This document shows positions 45,615-56,582 of a stretch of DNA of 64,000 nucleotides, piece by piece. The DNA is taken from assembly GCF_000176515.1 (NCBI RefSeq), contig NZ_ADAQ01000011.1, positions 682,001 through 746,000 on the forward strand, read 5' to 3'. Source of the DNA: Grimontia hollisae CIP 101886. Lineage in GTDB: Bacteria > Pseudomonadota > Gammaproteobacteria > Enterobacterales > Vibrionaceae. The notes under the pieces were generated by a model. That model saw only the letters and a list, made by a program, of their open reading frames with translations, was not told the DNA's origin and did not search any database. The first letter of the stretch is position 1. Each line of letters starts with the position of its first letter. The position numbers and the translations under genes were made by a program.

Positions 45615-46511
45615 TCAGGACGGGTTATTCAGCTCATAGGCAATACGGCTAAGCTCCAGCATGGAGTAACGATGTTCGACAAAGTCATACACATTGCCGG
45701 ACATGGCAAGTTTATACAACGCTACAGCAGAGCTGATATCCCCTTGGGCCTGATAACGCTTGGCAAGGTAGAAATACCCTTCACACAGCCTTCCCGCCAA
45801 CTGGGCGTTGTCTGTACTCTCGTTCATCACTTTCTGAAAAAACGCTTCTTCACTGATATCGTCGAGATACATGCGGGCCAGCAGCCAGCCCCAGTCGAGT
45901 TTATCTGAGCGATTATAGCGCTCTCTCAGTTCTTGTTTTGCTTTCTCTGGCCCCAAATACTCAAGCTCTGCCAGATACAACCAAAGGGCACGGTAGGCAT
46001 CATTTTCGTCGTCATGAAAATGTTTGAGCAAATCCCGAATAGCCAATTCATAACGGCCACCGTAATACAGGGCAATGCCTCGGTTACGCTCAGCAAACTG
46101 GTGCTTTTCATTCAGCTCAAGACTGGAATCAAACGCTTCATAGGCGGCGTCATACATACCGCTTTGGGTAAAATATACCCCGAGAATATTGAACACATCT
46201 GGTTGTGCCGGGTTGTAGGACAAGGAACGATTAAAATCAAGACGCGCCAGATCGCGAAGTCCCAGGCTGTCATTGATAAGGCCACGCTCATAGTAAAGCA
46301 GTGCCCGATCTTTTTCTGCCAGATCGTTCCTAAGCAAGATCTGGTCGATGCGCGCGAGTTGCACTTCCTGTTGCGTGGTTGGCTGCAATGGCACCGCCAT
46401 CGGCAACATATGCCATGGCTGGTTGTTGCTCACTGACAACGGAGTCGCACAGCCAGATAGCAGCAGTGCCGATCCCAATATAGTCAGTGGCAGCCAGTTA
46501 AATTTTCGCAT
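45615..46511 (-). CDS. nlpI: TPR lipoprotein NlpI
   Basis: 298 residues. NlpI is an outer-membrane lipoprotein that adapts peptidoglycan endopeptidases and the Prc protease. The lipobox LLLSGC follows a short hydrophobic signal. At least four TPR units are visible, for example ALLYYERGLINDSLGLRDLA, PDVFNILGVYFTQSGMYDAA and RNRGIALYYGGRYELAIRD. ATG 46511 has AGGAG ten bases upstream; an in-frame start eight codons earlier was rejected. It follows pnp in the conserved pnp-nlpI order with a terminator between. Confidence 0.94.
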   Translation of the reverse strand: MRKFNWLPLTILGSALLLSGCATPLSVSNNQPWHMLPMAVPLQPTTQQEVQLARIDQILLRNDLAEKDRALLYYERGLINDSLGLRDLARLDFNRSLSYNPAQPDVFNILGVYFTQSGMYDAAYEAFDSSLELNEKHQFAERNRGIALYYGGRYELAIRDLLKHFHDDENDAYRALWLYLAELEYLGPEKAKQELRERYNRSDKLDWGWLLARMYLDDISEEAFFQKVMNESTDNAQLAGRLCEGYFYLAKRYQAQGDISSAVALYKLAMSGNVYDFVEHRYSMLELSRIAYELNNPS

Positions 46512-46533
46512 GTGCGCTTTTCTCCTGAAAAAC

Positions 46534-46558
46534 AAAAAGGGGGCATCGCCCCCTTTTT
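46534..46558 (-). terminator. Intrinsic terminator of pnp
   Basis: A perfect 11-bp stem AAAAAGGGGGC / GCCCCCTTTTT with a 3-base loop. It lies between the pnp stop and the nlpI start, and its T run on the minus strand is five bases. Confidence 0.85.
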
Positions 46559-46591
46559 ATACCGTGTTTCACGCTACAGCGTAAACCGTTA

Positions 46592-48721
46592 TTATGCGTC
46601 AGCTTGTGGCTGTGCGTCAGATTCAGAGGCGTCTGGCGCTTGCTCTACCGCTTCTTTCATTGACAGGCGAATACGACCCTGGCGATCGATTTCCAGCACT
46701 TTAACCTGTACTTCCTGACCCATTTCCACGTAGTCAGACACTTTTTCAATGCGCTTGTCAGCCACTTGTGAAATGTGCACCAGACCTTCTTTGGTGCCGA
46801 TCACCGACACGAAGCAACCGAAATCAACGATACGGGTCACTTTACCGGTATAAATACGGCCTACTTCCACTTCTGCGGTCAGCGCTTCGATACGTGCGAT
46901 AGCGGCTTTTGCTTTCTCGCCGTCGGTCGCGGCAATCTTCACCGTGCCATCATCTTCGATTTCGATGGTGGTATCGGTTTCTTCCGTCAGGGCACGGATC
47001 ACTGCGCCGCCTTTACCAATCACATCTTTGATCTTCTCTGGGTTGATCTTGATGGTATGGATACGTGGTGCAAACTCAGAAATATCGTCACGCGCAGAAG
47101 AGATCGCCTGATCCATCACGTTAAGGATGTGCAGACGCGCACCCTTCGCCTGGTTCAGGGCAATTTGCATGATCTCTTTGGTGATACCTTCGATCTTGAT
47201 GTCCATCTGCAGTGCAGTCACACCATCGTCAGTACCCGCCACTTTAAAGTCCATGTCGCCCAGGTGGTCTTCATCACCCAGGATGTCAGACAGAACCACG
47301 AAATCGTCGCCTTCTTTCACCAGACCCATTGCGATACCCGCAACAGATTTCTTGATCGGCACACCTGCGTCCATCAGCGCCAGCGATGAACCACACACAG
47401 AAGCCATTGAAGAAGAACCGTTAGATTCAGTGATCTCAGAAACCACACGCACGGTGTACGGGAATTCTTCCTGAGATGGCATAACTGCTGCAATACCACG
47501 CTTCGCCAGTTTACCGTGGCCAATTTCACGGCGTTTCGGTGAACCTACAAAGCCGGTTTCACCCACACAGTATGGAGGGAAGTTGTAATGGAACAGGAAG
47601 TTATCAGTACGCTCACCAGTGATTTCATCAATGATTTGCGCGTCACGCTGGGTACCCAGCGTCGCGGTAACCAATGCCTGGGTTTCACCACGGGTGAACA
47701 GCGCTGAGCCGTGGGTACGTGGCAGAACACCGGTACGTACGTCCAGCGCGCGCACCATGTCTTTCTCACGGCCGTCAATACGAGGCTCGCCCGCGATGAT
47801 ACGGCTACGGACAACCTGCTTCTCCAGACTGCTCAGCATGCCCTGAATTTCACGTGCATCCAAAGATTCGTCTTGCTCCAGCAGTTGTTCAACAACCGCA
47901 GACTTGATTTCACCCACACGGGTGTAACGCGCCATTTTTTCAGTGATTTGGTACGCTTCTGTCAGCTGTGCTTCTGCCAACTCAGCAACACGTGCTTTCA
48001 GCTCAGTGTTAACTTCAGGCGCAGACCATTCCCATGCAGGTGTCGCCACTTCGGCTGCAAATTCTTTGATTGCATTGATAACAACCTGCTGCTGGTCATG
48101 ACCGAACACGACGGCTTGCAGCATTTGCTCTTCGCTCAGGCGGTCAGCTTCAGACTCAACCATCAGAACGGCATTGTCAGTACCGGCAACCACCAGATCC
48201 AGACGGCTCTCTTCCAGCTCTTTGTTGCTTGGGTTCAGAACCAGCTCATCGTTGATATAACCCACACGCGCCGCACCAATTGGGCCATTGAATGGAATAC
48301 CAGAGATAGAGAGCGCTGCAGACGTACCAATCATCGCAACGATGTCTGGGTTAACGTTCGGGTTAACAGAAACAACGGTCGCGATCACCTGAACTTCGTT
48401 CTTGAAGTGATCTGGGAACAGGGGACGGATTGGACGGTCAATCAGACGTGCAGTCAGGGTTTCGCCTTCAGAAGGACGACCTTCACGCTTGAAGAAACCA
48501 CCTGGGATTTTACCTGCCGCGTAAGTACGCTCTTGGTAGTTAACCGTCAGCGGGAAAAAATCCTGGCCTTCTACCGCGTCTTTTTTACCAACGACTGATA
48601 CGAATACAGAGGTATCGTCCATGCTTACCATCACGGCAGCAGTCGCCTGGCGCGCCATTACGCCGGTTTCCAACGTTACGGTGTGGTTGCCGTACTGGAA
48701 TGTTTTTACGATTGGATTCAC
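46592..48721 (-). CDS. pnp: Polyribonucleotide nucleotidyltransferase PNPase
   Basis: 709 residues, the phosphorolytic 3'-5' exoribonuclease of the RNA degradosome. Two RNase PH-like halves are visible, the first starting at [16 protein letters not shown]-like sequence and the second with [10 protein letters not shown] and [13 protein letters not shown] domain ([14 protein letters not shown]) and an S1 domain ([19 protein letters not shown]) close the protein. The start is GTG at 48721 with AAGGA seven bases upstream. It follows rpsO with a 390-bp spacer holding a long stem. Confidence 0.96.
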   Translation of the reverse strand: MNPIVKTFQYGNHTVTLETGVMARQATAAVMVSMDDTSVFVSVVGKKDAVEGQDFFPLTVNYQERTYAAGKIPGGFFKREGRPSEGETLTARLIDRPIRPLFPDHFKNEVQVIATVVSVNPNVNPDIVAMIGTSAALSISGIPFNGPIGAARVGYINDELVLNPSNKELEESRLDLVVAGTDNAVLMVESEADRLSEEQMLQAVVFGHDQQQVVINAIKEFAAEVATPAWEWSAPEVNTELKARVAELAEAQLTEAYQITEKMARYTRVGEIKSAVVEQLLEQDESLDAREIQGMLSSLEKQVVRSRIIAGEPRIDGREKDMVRALDVRTGVLPRTHGSALFTRGETQALVTATLGTQRDAQIIDEITGERTDNFLFHYNFPPYCVGETGFVGSPKRREIGHGKLAKRGIAAVMPSQEEFPYTVRVVSEITESNGSSSMASVCGSSLALMDAGVPIKKSVAGIAMGLVKEGDDFVVLSDILGDEDHLGDMDFKVAGTDDGVTALQMDIKIEGITKEIMQIALNQAKGARLHILNVMDQAISSARDDISEFAPRIHTIKINPEKIKDVIGKGGAVIRALTEETDTTIEIEDDGTVKIAATDGEKAKAAIARIEALTAEVEVGRIYTGKVTRIVDFGCFVSVIGTKEGLVHISQVADKRIEKVSDYVEMGQEVQVKVLEIDRQGRIRLSMKEAVEQAPDASESDAQPQADA

Positions 48722-48786
48722 GAGAAATTCCTTGTTGTTGCGCGCACGGGTGCGCTGAATTACTTAACGTTCAACGGGCTCACCAA

Positions 48787-48841
48787 TCGCGACTAATGAC
48801 AAAGTTCTCACGGTGTTGAAGAGCTTTCTCAATAGTCGCGA
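48787..48841 (-). promoter_or_regulatory. pnp leader stem-loop, candidate RNase III site
   Basis: TCGCGACTA and TAGTCGCGA (48787-48795 and 48833-48841) pair perfectly to close a long hairpin about 65 bases upstream of the pnp start. In E. coli the pnp leader has an RNase III stem used for PNPase autoregulation, so an equivalent role is inferred. The rest of the 390-bp rpsO-pnp gap shows only the rpsO terminator and no ORF. Confidence 0.55.
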
Positions 48842-49056
48842 CCTGATGGTCGACGTGGTTGACTGTGAGTCCGATGAAAGCGCCAACATTATACACGGCT
48901 ATCTGATTTTCGTTAACTTGCGACAGAAAGTTTCGTGCGCAAAAACCCAATAATTCGTTTGATGCTGGTGGTTTATCCGCCAATGCGGGGAAACGTGGTA
49001 AGCACGCTGACACTGTAGTCTGAATTGCAGGGAAACAGGGCAGGACATAAAACAAG

Positions 49057-49080
49057 AAAAGGAGCCGCAAGGCTCCTTCT
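49057..49080 (-). terminator. Terminator after rpsO
   Basis: GAAAAGGAGCC / GGCTCCTTCTC-type stem (core AAGGAGCC / GGCTCCTT, 49059-49066 and 49071-49078, GCAA loop) followed on the minus strand by TTTTCTTGTT. Confidence 0.8.
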
Positions 49081-49111
49081 CAGATTGCGATGCTTAAAAG
49101 CCAGCGGCTTA

Positions 49112-49381
49112 TTAGCGACGCAGCCCCAGACGACCGATCAGTGCCAGGTAACGGTCAGCGTCTTTACGCTTCAGGTAGTCCAGAAGCTTACGACGACGAG
49201 AAACCATGCGCAGCAGGCCGCGACGGCTGTGGTGGTCACCTTTGTGCTCAGCGAAGTGGCCTTGCAGGTGGTTGATAGAAGCTGTCAGCAAAGCTACCTG
49301 TACTTCTGGAGAACCTGTGTCGTTTGCGCCTTGTGCGTATTCAGCAACGATTGCTGCTTTAGTTTCTGCATTCAGAGACAT
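49112..49381 (-). CDS. rpsO: 30S ribosomal protein S15
   Basis: 89 residues, the exact family length. S15 nucleates the 30S platform and binds the 16S central domain. [21 protein letters not shown] and [20 protein letters not shown] are the conserved 16S-binding segments. ATG 49381 with AGGA upstream is preferred to the ATG two codons earlier. In E. coli S15 represses its own translation through its leader; the 49382-49440 region would be the equivalent, but I did not model its pseudoknot. Confidence 0.97.
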   Translation of the reverse strand: MSLNAETKAAIVAEYAQGANDTGSPEVQVALLTASINHLQGHFAEHKGDHHSRRGLLRMVSRRRKLLDYLKRKDADRYLALIGRLGLRR

Positions 49382-49512
49382 AGTCATTTCCTAAATGTAA
49401 AAGGTTTTAATTTGTGTCAGCCAATCTCTGATTCAGCCGACACCCGAGGCGGCGAATTCTACAGCGATTCCCCTGCTAAGGCAACCGCTGTCGCATTCGG
49501 CATGCCATAAAT

Positions 49513-50463
49513 TTATTGCTGAGACGTACGCACCAGACGGCGGGGCTTCAACATACCATCAGCATCGATTTCTCCAACACCGATAAAGGTGTGGTCATCT
49601 CCCACGGTCATACGAAGCACTTCCCCTTCTGCTGGCGCATTAGGAATTTGCACCGACTGGCCCTGTAGGGCATAGCTCGCTACCACCGGCAACAGATTTA
49701 CTTCACGTAAATCCTGCACCGCAGTGTCTAGCGGCAGAAGCAATGGATCCAACAGCTCGCGTGGCTGTATACCTTGTTCGCGCGCTTGTTCAAGCAGTAC
49801 TTCCAGCTGCGCCAGCGTCACCATTTTTTCATACGGATAACGGGAGACGCCAGTGCGGCGCAACATGGTTACATGGGCACCACAGCCCAGCATTTCGCCA
49901 AGATCATCCACGATAGTACGGATGTAAGTGCCTTTCGAGCAATGCACTTCCATTTCCACTTCATGGCCTTCAAAGCGCAGCAATGAGATATCGTAGACTG
50001 TGATCTTGCGGGCTTCGCGCGGTACTTCAATGCCTTTACGGGCGTATTCGTACAACGGCCTACCTTCGTACTTCAATGCCGAGAACATCGAAGGTACCTG
50101 CATGGTTTCGCCACGGAAAGCGGCAATTGCACGCTCCAGATCGCCAAGACTGACTTTCACTTCACGGTTTTCTACCACTTCACCATCAGAATCAGACGTA
50201 TTGGTACGCTCGCCAAGCTTGGCGATCACACGGTAACGTTTATCTGAATCCAGCAGGAACTGGGAGAACTTGGTCGCCTCACCAAAGCAAATCGGCAGCA
50301 TACCGGTGGCCAGTGGATCCAGTGCACCGGTGTGACCTGCTTTCTCCGCAAAGTAGATGCTTTTAACTTTCTGCAATGCTGCGTTTGACGTAATGCCGGT
50401 AGGTTTATCCAGCAGGATAATCCCGTCAACAGGACGTCCGCGGCGACGTGGACGGCGACCCAT
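49513..50463 (-). CDS. truB: tRNA pseudouridine(55) synthase TruB
   Basis: 316 residues. TruB makes pseudouridine 55 in the T-loop of tRNAs. The catalytic motif is [11 protein letters not shown] with D49; GGRxxxY-type stretch [11 protein letters not shown] and [15 protein letters not shown] are further family motifs. A C-terminal PUA-like domain completes it. Its ATG overlaps the rbfA stop by one base (TAATG), so translation is coupled. It sits in the conserved rimP-nusA-infB-rbfA-truB-rpsO-pnp series. Confidence 0.96.
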   Translation of the reverse strand: MGRRPRRRGRPVDGIILLDKPTGITSNAALQKVKSIYFAEKAGHTGALDPLATGMLPICFGEATKFSQFLLDSDKRYRVIAKLGERTNTSDSDGEVVENREVKVSLGDLERAIAAFRGETMQVPSMFSALKYEGRPLYEYARKGIEVPREARKITVYDISLLRFEGHEVEMEVHCSKGTYIRTIVDDLGEMLGCGAHVTMLRRTGVSRYPYEKMVTLAQLEVLLEQAREQGIQPRELLDPLLLPLDTAVQDLREVNLLPVVASYALQGQSVQIPNAPAEGEVLRMTVGDDHTFIGVGEIDADGMLKPRRLVRTSQQ

Positions 50464-50855
50464 TACTCTTCCTCTCCATCCACATCACTGCGGCGCGCTT
50501 CATCTGATTTCACCGCTTGTGAAACCAGGTTGGAGATGCGCATACCTTCCGTCAGTGACGCATCAAAATAGAAGGTGATTTCAGGCGTAACACGCAGTCG
50601 AATTGCTTTACCAAGCAGGCTACGGATATAGCCCGTCGCTTCATGGAGTGCTTCCAGGCCGCCTTGTGGGGTTTGATCTCCCATGGTCAGGAAAGTCACA
50701 AACACTTTGGCATAGGCAAGGTCGCGTGACACTTCTACGCCGGAGACAGTCACCATACCAATGCGTGGATCTTTTATCTCGCGCTGCAGGATCAGTGCAA
50801 TTTCTTTTTGCAGTTGCTGCGACACGCGTTGAGTACGGCTGAATTCTTTTGCCAT
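50463..50855 (-). CDS. rbfA: 30S ribosome-binding factor RbfA
   Basis: 130 residues, a KH-fold protein needed for late 16S rRNA 5'-end maturation. [23 protein letters not shown] and the [22 protein letters not shown] segment are characteristic. It follows infB after 85 bp containing a strong hairpin with no T run, and overlaps truB by one base. Confidence 0.95.
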   Translation of the reverse strand: MAKEFSRTQRVSQQLQKEIALILQREIKDPRIGMVTVSGVEVSRDLAYAKVFVTFLTMGDQTPQGGLEALHEATGYIRSLLGKAIRLRVTPEITFYFDASLTEGMRISNLVSQAVKSDEARRSDVDGEEE

Positions 50856-50876
50856 AACGCTCTTCTCTCATAAGAA

Positions 50877-50908
50877 ATGGGGGGAAAGTGCCACGCACTT
50901 CCCCCCAT
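50877..50908 (-). other. Strong intercistronic hairpin between infB and rbfA
   Basis: ATGGGGGGAAAGTGC and GCACTTCCCCCCAT (50877-50891 and 50895-50908) pair with one bulged base and a 3-base loop. There is no T run on the minus strand, so it is not an intrinsic terminator. It ends about 20 bases before the rbfA start. Confidence 0.7.
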
Positions 50909-50940
50909 GGTGTTTATAAACAACCGGTTACCGTCGGTTA

Positions 50941-53640
50941 TTAGTCGATAGTACGCTTGACTTCGACCACTTCAAAGACTTCGATTTGGTCGCCAACGCG
51001 GACATCGTTGTAGTTCTTAACGCCGATACCACACTCGTAGCCTTTTGCCACTTCTTGTACGTCGTCCTTAAAGCGACGTAGTGACTCAAGCTCACCTTCG
51101 TAGATAACCACGTTGTCACGCAGTACACGGATTGGGTTGTTGCGCTTGATAGTACCTTCAGACACCACACAACCGGCAATTGCGCCCAGTTTCGGTGACT
51201 TGAACACTTCACGTACTTCAGCCAGACCCATGATTTCCTGCTTGAACTCAGGCGCCAGCATACCGCTCATCGCCTGCTTCACTTCGTCGATCAAGGCGTA
51301 GATAACGGAGTAGTAACGCAGATCCAGGCTTTCAGTATCAATGGTCTTACGTGCAGAGGCATCAGCACGTACGTTAAAGCCAACCAGGATAGCGTTAGAC
51401 GCCGCGGCCAGTACTGCGTCAGTTTCAGTGATTGCGCCCACACCGGAGCCGACAATCTTCACTTTCACTTCGTCAGTAGACAGTTTCACCAGTGATTCAG
51501 CAATCGCTTCTACTGAACCCTGTACATCCGCTTTCAGTACAATGTTCAGTTCAGACACTTCGCCTTCAGCCATGTTAGAGAACATGTTCTCAAGCTTCGC
51601 TTTCTGCTGACGAGCCAGTTTCACATCACGGAACTTGCCTTGACGGTACAGGGCTACTTCACGTGCTTTACGTTCATCACGGACAACCGTCGCTTCGTCA
51701 CCCGCTTGTGGTACACCTGACAGACCCAGAATTTCCACAGGAATAGACGGGCCAGCTTCATCCACTTCATTACCGTTCTCGTCACGCATTGCGCGAACAC
51801 GGCCATACTCCAGGCCACACAGAACGATATCGCCTTTCTTCAGCGTACCTTCCTGAACCAGCACCGTTGCTACCGGACCACGGCCTTTGTCCAGACGTGA
51901 TTCGATAACCACACCACTTGCCATACCGTCACGAACAGCTTGAAGTTCCAGCACTTCAGATTGCAGCAGAATAGCTTCCAACAATGCGTCAATATTGATG
52001 CCTTGCTTCGCAGAAACGTGAACAAACATGTTCTCGCCGCCCCACTCTTCAGGAATAACATCGTGCTGTGCCAGCTCGTTTTTCACCTGATCCGGGTTCG
52101 CCGTATCTTTGTCAATTTTGTTCACGGCGACAATCAGAGGAACGTCCGCCGCTTTCGCGTGCTGGATGGCTTCGATAGTCTGTGGCATTACACCATCGTC
52201 TGCAGCAACAACCAGTACCACAATATCCGTTGCTTTCGCACCACGTGCACGCATCGAAGTAAACGCTGCGTGTCCCGGGGTGTCCAGGAAGGTGATCATA
52301 CCGTTTTCGGTTTCAACGTGGTATGCACCGATGTGCTGGGTAATACCGCCCGCCTCACCCGATGCAACGTGTGCTTTACGGATGTAGTCCAGCAGCGACG
52401 TTTTACCGTGGTCAACGTGACCCATGATGGTAACAACCGGTGCACGGGGTTCCAGCTTCGCGTTGCCATCACGATCTGACAGCACCGCTTCTTCCAGCTC
52501 ATTTTCTTTGCGAAGAACCACTTTGTGGCCCATTTCTTCCGCAACCAACTGCGCTGTTTCCTGATCAATCACTTGGTTGATGGTTGCCATGGCGCCCATC
52601 TTCATCATGGTTTTGATCACTTCGGTCGCTTTCACTGCCATCTTGTTAGCCAATTCAGCAACAGTGACAGTTTCACCAATTTCTACATCACGGGTGACTT
52701 TCTGCGCAGGCTTTTGGAAACCATGTTGCATAGAGGTTGGTTTCGCCATACGGCCTTTTAATTTACCGCCTTTACCACCACGGCTACGGGAAGAAGACAC
52801 CTCGTCTTTCTCTTGCGCTGATTTTTTCTTCTTGCGGCGACGTGGCGCAGCTTCTTGGCGACGATCTGCTTCGTCTTCCGCTTCACGTGCATATCTTGAT
52901 GTGGTGGTGTGATGATCTGCTGTTTCCATTACTTCAACAACTGCAGCCTCTTGTTGACTCCAACGTTCTTCATTCAATTCTGCCATTTTGCGTGCCTCTT
53001 CTAGCTGGCGCTGACTTTCTTCTTCAGCTTTACGCTTGGCTTCCTCTTCCTGGCGACGCTTGAGTTCATCAGCTTCTTTCTTCGCTTGCGCCTCAGCTGC
53101 TTGACGAGCAGCCGTCTCTTCAGCTGTCTCGTTCGAAGCTTTTGCTTTTTCTGCCGCAATGCGTGCTTTTTCTTCTGCTTCACGCTTGGCCTTTTCTTCA
53201 GCCTCACGTTTTGCTTTTTCTTCAGCCTCACGTTTCGCTGCTTCTTCAGCTTCGCGACGGGCCTTTTCCTCTGCCTCACGCTTCGCTGCTTCTTCAGCTT
53301 CACGTTGTGCAGCTTCCTGCGCTGCACGCTGTTCTTCTAATTCACTGCGCTTCACGTAGGTACGCTTTTTACGTACTTCTACCTGAACATCCTTACTCTT
53401 TCCGCCAGCACCAGAAACACTCAGCGTGCTGCGTTTTTTGCGCTGTAACGTCAGTCGAGTTGGAGCGCTACCATCATCACCGTGCTCTCGCTTGAGGTGA
53501 GACAGCAAGGTTTGTTTCTCATCTTGGCTTACATTGTCGTCTGCCGATTTCTGAATGCCTGCATCTTGAAATTGCTTCAGCAAACGTTCTACCGGCGTAT
53601 CAATTTCGTTCGCCAGCGCTTTAACTGTAACCTCTGACAT
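50941..53640 (-). CDS. infB: Translation initiation factor IF-2
   Basis: 899 residues, the GTPase that brings fMet-tRNA to the 30S subunit. The N-terminal IF2N domain is followed by a long charged helix with REAEEKA-type repeats (~105-240), then a second IF2N region. The G domain begins with GHVDHGKTS at ~407, with [15 protein letters not shown] and NKIDKD. Domains II, III and the fMet-binding C-terminal domain follow. The repeat helix explains the many long antisense frames here, which are not genes. nusA ends 21 bp upstream. Confidence 0.97.
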   Translation of the reverse strand: MSEVTVKALANEIDTPVERLLKQFQDAGIQKSADDNVSQDEKQTLLSHLKREHGDDGSAPTRLTLQRKKRSTLSVSGAGGKSKDVQVEVRKKRTYVKRSELEEQRAAQEAAQREAEEAAKREAEEKARREAEEAAKREAEEKAKREAEEKAKREAEEKARIAAEKAKASNETAEETAARQAAEAQAKKEADELKRRQEEEAKRKAEEESQRQLEEARKMAELNEERWSQQEAAVVEVMETADHHTTTSRYAREAEDEADRRQEAAPRRRKKKKSAQEKDEVSSSRSRGGKGGKLKGRMAKPTSMQHGFQKPAQKVTRDVEIGETVTVAELANKMAVKATEVIKTMMKMGAMATINQVIDQETAQLVAEEMGHKVVLRKENELEEAVLSDRDGNAKLEPRAPVVTIMGHVDHGKTSLLDYIRKAHVASGEAGGITQHIGAYHVETENGMITFLDTPGHAAFTSMRARGAKATDIVVLVVAADDGVMPQTIEAIQHAKAADVPLIVAVNKIDKDTANPDQVKNELAQHDVIPEEWGGENMFVHVSAKQGINIDALLEAILLQSEVLELQAVRDGMASGVVIESRLDKGRGPVATVLVQEGTLKKGDIVLCGLEYGRVRAMRDENGNEVDEAGPSIPVEILGLSGVPQAGDEATVVRDERKAREVALYRQGKFRDVKLARQQKAKLENMFSNMAEGEVSELNIVLKADVQGSVEAIAESLVKLSTDEVKVKIVGSGVGAITETDAVLAAASNAILVGFNVRADASARKTIDTESLDLRYYSVIYALIDEVKQAMSGMLAPEFKQEIMGLAEVREVFKSPKLGAIAGCVVSEGTIKRNNPIRVLRDNVVIYEGELESLRRFKDDVQEVAKGYECGIGVKNYNDVRVGDQIEVFEVVEVKRTID

Positions 53641-53661
53641 TCTGCTCCTCCTTTGCTGCGC

Positions 53662-55149
53662 TTAAGCTTCGTCGCTGAACCAGCAAATATTGCGCGCGGC
53701 CATAATCAGCTCACCCGCTTTAACTTCATCCATTCCCTCGATATCCAAAAGATCGTCAGTACCTTGGTCAGCCAGATCTTCCAGAGTGCAGATGCCTTTC
53801 GCCGCCAGTCGGAACGCCAAATCACGCTCCAAACCTTCCAGACCCAACAGGTCTTCTGCGGGCTCTGCACCTTCAAGGATTTCTTCTTTCGCCAACGCAA
53901 TGGTGGTCAGCGCTTCTTTTGCGCGGCTACGCAATTCTTCTACGGTATCTTCATCCAAACCGTTAATCTCCAGCAGTTCAGCTGCTGGTACGTAGGCCAC
54001 TTCTTCAAGTGTGGTAAAGCCTTCTTCAACCAATACGGCTGCGAAGTCTTCATCAATGTCCAGGTGCTTGCTGAACAGCTCAATTGACTGTCCCGCTTCT
54101 TCCTGATGTTTTTTCTGCAGATCTTGCACTGTCATCACGTTCAGTTCCCAGCCAGTGAGCTGAGAAGCCAGACGAACATTCTGACCGTTGCGGCCGATAG
54201 CCTGCGCAAGGTTGTCCGCTTCTACGGCGATATCCATGGTGTGGGTATCTTCATCAACAATGATGGATGCAACATCAGCTGGTGCCATCGCGTTAATCAC
54301 GAATTGTGCCGGATTGTCGTCCCAAAGCACGATATCAATACGTTCGCCACCCAGCTCACCAGACACCGCCTGAACACGCGCACCACGCATTCCCACGCAC
54401 GCACCAACAGGGTCAATACGCTTGTCGTTGGTCTTAACCGCAATTTTTGCACGAGAGCCAGGATCACGCGCCGCCCCCATCACTTCAATCATTTCTTCGC
54501 CGATCTCTGGCACTTCAATGCGGAACAGCTCGATCAGCATTTCTGGCTTAGAGCGGGTCATAAACAGCTGAAAACCACGCGCTTCTGGACGTACAGCATA
54601 TAATAAACCACGCACGCGGTCGCCTGGGCGGAAGTTTTCACGTGGCAGTTGATCGTCACGTTGAATTGCCGCTTCAGCGTTGTTGCCCAAATCGACGATA
54701 ACCACATCACGGTTTACTTTCTTCACCACACCGGTGATCAGCTCACCTTCGTTCTCCATGAATTGTTCAACCACTTGCGCGCGCTCAGCTTCACGCACTT
54801 TTTGTACGATAACCTGCTTCGCAGTTTGTGTGGTGATGCGGTCAAACGTTACTGACTCAATCTGGTCTTCAACATAGCTTCCCAGTTCCAGGGTTTCGTC
54901 GTCAAACTGGGCCGCTTCAAGGGTGATTTCACGTGTTGGAAGCGTAACTTCTTCTACCACTAACCAACGGCGGAATGTATCAAATTCGCCAGTTTTGCGG
55001 TCGATAGCCACACGTACGTCGATGTCAGCATCGTATTTTTTCTTTGTTGCTGTAGCCAGCGCTGTCTCCAGTGCTTCAAAAATGCGCTCGCGCGGAACTG
55101 CCTTTTCGTTGGAAACCGCTTCTACGACAGCCAAGATTTCTTTGTTCAT
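53662..55149 (-). CDS. nusA: Transcription termination/antitermination protein NusA
   Basis: 495 residues, matching NusA with two C-terminal acidic repeats. NusA binds RNA polymerase and modulates pausing, termination and antitermination. The N-terminal RNAP-binding domain, S1 domain ([20 protein letters not shown]), KH1 ([20 protein letters not shown]) and KH2 ([20 protein letters not shown]) are visible, followed by two acidic repeat domains. It is the second gene of the rimP-nusA-infB operon. Confidence 0.97.
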   Translation of the reverse strand: MNKEILAVVEAVSNEKAVPRERIFEALETALATATKKKYDADIDVRVAIDRKTGEFDTFRRWLVVEEVTLPTREITLEAAQFDDETLELGSYVEDQIESVTFDRITTQTAKQVIVQKVREAERAQVVEQFMENEGELITGVVKKVNRDVVIVDLGNNAEAAIQRDDQLPRENFRPGDRVRGLLYAVRPEARGFQLFMTRSKPEMLIELFRIEVPEIGEEMIEVMGAARDPGSRAKIAVKTNDKRIDPVGACVGMRGARVQAVSGELGGERIDIVLWDDNPAQFVINAMAPADVASIIVDEDTHTMDIAVEADNLAQAIGRNGQNVRLASQLTGWELNVMTVQDLQKKHQEEAGQSIELFSKHLDIDEDFAAVLVEEGFTTLEEVAYVPAAELLEINGLDEDTVEELRSRAKEALTTIALAKEEILEGAEPAEDLLGLEGLERDLAFRLAAKGICTLEDLADQGTDDLLDIEGMDEVKAGELIMAARNICWFSDEA

Positions 55150-55170
55150 GAACTAATGCCTCATTTAACC

Positions 55171-55626
55171 TTAAAATGAAGGAACCAGGTTGGCCTTGGC
55201 AATATTGCTCAGGGCGAACGCTTCTTCGTTGCCATCGACCTTAATGGTGACGGTCTCGCCTTCGACAGAAAGGATCTCACCTTTCCACTTGCGGCGGTTC
55301 TGCATGGCCATTTTCAGTACAATTGTGACTTCGTGGCCAACAAAGCGCTGATAATGCTCAGCTTTAAACAGTGGTCGCTCCAGACCTGGCGATGACACTT
55401 CCAGGTTGTAAGCCACAGTGATCGGATCTTCTACATCCATCACTGCACTAACCTGACGGCTCACTTCTGCACAGTCTTCCACTGTGATGCCGTTTTCGTG
55501 ATCGATGTAAATACGCAGGGTAGAGTGTTGTCCTGCACGAACAAACTCAAGCCCGACCAATTCGTAGTCCAGTGCTTTCACAGGCGCTTCCAGCAAGGCA
55601 AGAAGCTGTTTTTCTAGTCCGGTCAT
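55171..55626 (-). CDS. rimP: Ribosome maturation factor RimP
   Basis: 151 residues, involved in 30S subunit maturation. [20 protein letters not shown] and the [13 protein letters not shown] segment are the family marks. It precedes nusA by 21 bp and follows the initiator tRNA gene, the metY-rimP-nusA-infB order of E. coli. Two hairpins with T runs lie between the tRNA and this gene, so expression depends on read-through or an internal promoter. Confidence 0.95.
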   Translation of the reverse strand: MTGLEKQLLALLEAPVKALDYELVGLEFVRAGQHSTLRIYIDHENGITVEDCAEVSRQVSAVMDVEDPITVAYNLEVSSPGLERPLFKAEHYQRFVGHEVTIVLKMAMQNRRKWKGEILSVEGETVTIKVDGNEEAFALSNIAKANLVPSF

Positions 55627-55641
55627 ACAAACCCCAGAAAT

Positions 55642-55662
55642 AAAAAAAGGGCCTAAAAGCCC
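55642..55662 (-). terminator. Short terminator-like hairpin just before rimP
   Basis: On the minus strand GGGC-TTTTAG-GCCC is followed by seven T (55648-55642). The stem has only four pairs, and it ends 16 bp upstream of the rimP start, so partial termination or attenuation is more likely than a full stop. Confidence 0.45.
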
Positions 55663-55693
55663 AGTTATCCATTCGAATGGTCATCTTTAGATA

Positions 55694-55719
55694 ACAAAAA
55701 ACCCCGAACGTCGGGGTTT
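55694..55719 (-). terminator. Intrinsic terminator after tRNA-fMet
   Basis: AAACCCCGA / TCGGGGTTT (55699-55707 and 55711-55719), ACG loop, with a T run on the minus strand. It lies about 77 bp after the tRNA 3' end. Confidence 0.82.
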
Positions 55720-55795
55720 AATGTAACTGGACCCTATTGCCACGACTTCTCATGGCCGATGACTGTTTTGGTCTCAATAAACAATCATCTAAAAG

Positions 55796-55872
<77 letters not shown>

Positions 55873-55946
55873 TCCGAACGGCGCACATTATATCGCCGCC
55901 TCACGCACTAATTCAAGTGCCATGACCTTATTCAGGATTTTTAAAT

Positions 55947-56033
55947 TGGTGCTGAGAGCGGGACTTGAACCCGCACGCCAATTAAGGCACTGCCCCCTCA
56001 AGACAGCGTGTCTACCAATTCCACCACCTCAGC
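55947..56033 (-). tRNA. tRNA-Leu (GAG anticodon)
   Basis: 87 nt on the minus strand with long variable arm (class II). It begins GCTGAGGTGGTGGAATTGGT; the anticodon loop reads CTTGAGG, giving GAG for CUC/CUU codons. The T-arm GGGTTCAAGTCCC and CCA are encoded. It lies between secG and tRNA-fMet, as leuU does in E. coli. Confidence 0.95.
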
Positions 56034-56039
56034 AAAATT

Positions 56040-56372
56040 TTAGTTCGGGATGTCGCTGTTGTTACCGGCAGCTGGCACATCACCTGACTGAATCTGCTCC
56101 ACTGGCACACTCAAGTCGTCATATTCCCCACCTACTTCGGTCTGCTTTGCAGTCAAGTTACCCAAAACGAGGCTGAGAACAAAAAATACTGTTGCGAAAA
56201 TTGCAGTCATTCGGGTGAGGAAATTTCCAGAGCCGCCAGAGCCAAACACTGTGTTTGATGCCCCAGCCCCAAATGAGGCTCCCATATCTGCGCCTTTACC
56301 TTGTTGAATCAGAACCAGGCCAATGACACCAAGCGCAGCCAACAGATAAATCACAAGTAGAATTTCGTACAT
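56040..56372 (-). CDS. secG: Preprotein translocase subunit SecG
   Basis: 110 residues, the accessory subunit of the SecYEG channel. Two membrane helices frame the conserved loop QQGKGADMGASFGAGASNT and GSGGSGNFLTRMTA; the tail ends in SDIPN as in E. coli. ATG 56372 with AGGTGG upstream gives MYEILLVIYLL; a GTG three codons earlier was rejected. It stops 6 bp before tRNA-Leu, so gene and tRNAs are likely co-transcribed. Confidence 0.95.
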   Translation of the reverse strand: MYEILLVIYLLAALGVIGLVLIQQGKGADMGASFGAGASNTVFGSGGSGNFLTRMTAIFATVFFVLSLVLGNLTAKQTEVGGEYDDLSVPVEQIQSGDVPAAGNNSDIPN

Positions 56373-56563
56373 GGGTTCCACCTATGTTCCAAATTGTTGA
56401 GCCAGATGATCGTTTCAGTTCACTAGCGCAACTCCCATCGTTGGGAGCGGGAGAATACTAACCAAAGCCAGCAGGTGAAACAAGTAGAAAATGGAAAAAA
56501 ACAGGACTTTTCATTCCGTTTGCACATCTTGTAACCAAACCAGCGTTCCCGCTCCAGTGTAAT

Positions 56564-56580
56564 GCCTGACTCCGTCAGGC
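56564..56580 (-). other. Hairpin directly after glmM
   Basis: GCCTGAC / GTCAGGC with a TCC loop, two bases beyond the glmM stop. There is no T run downstream on the minus strand, so it is scored as an mRNA 3' structure, possibly Rho- or processing-related, rather than an intrinsic terminator. Confidence 0.4.
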
Positions 56581-56582
56581 TT

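Noticed and set aside
51940-53500. Several plus-strand frames rich in Ser/Phe/Arg across infB and pnp
   Set aside because: Mirror frames of the charged-repeat region and of highly biased housekeeping codons; no start signals or family resemblance.
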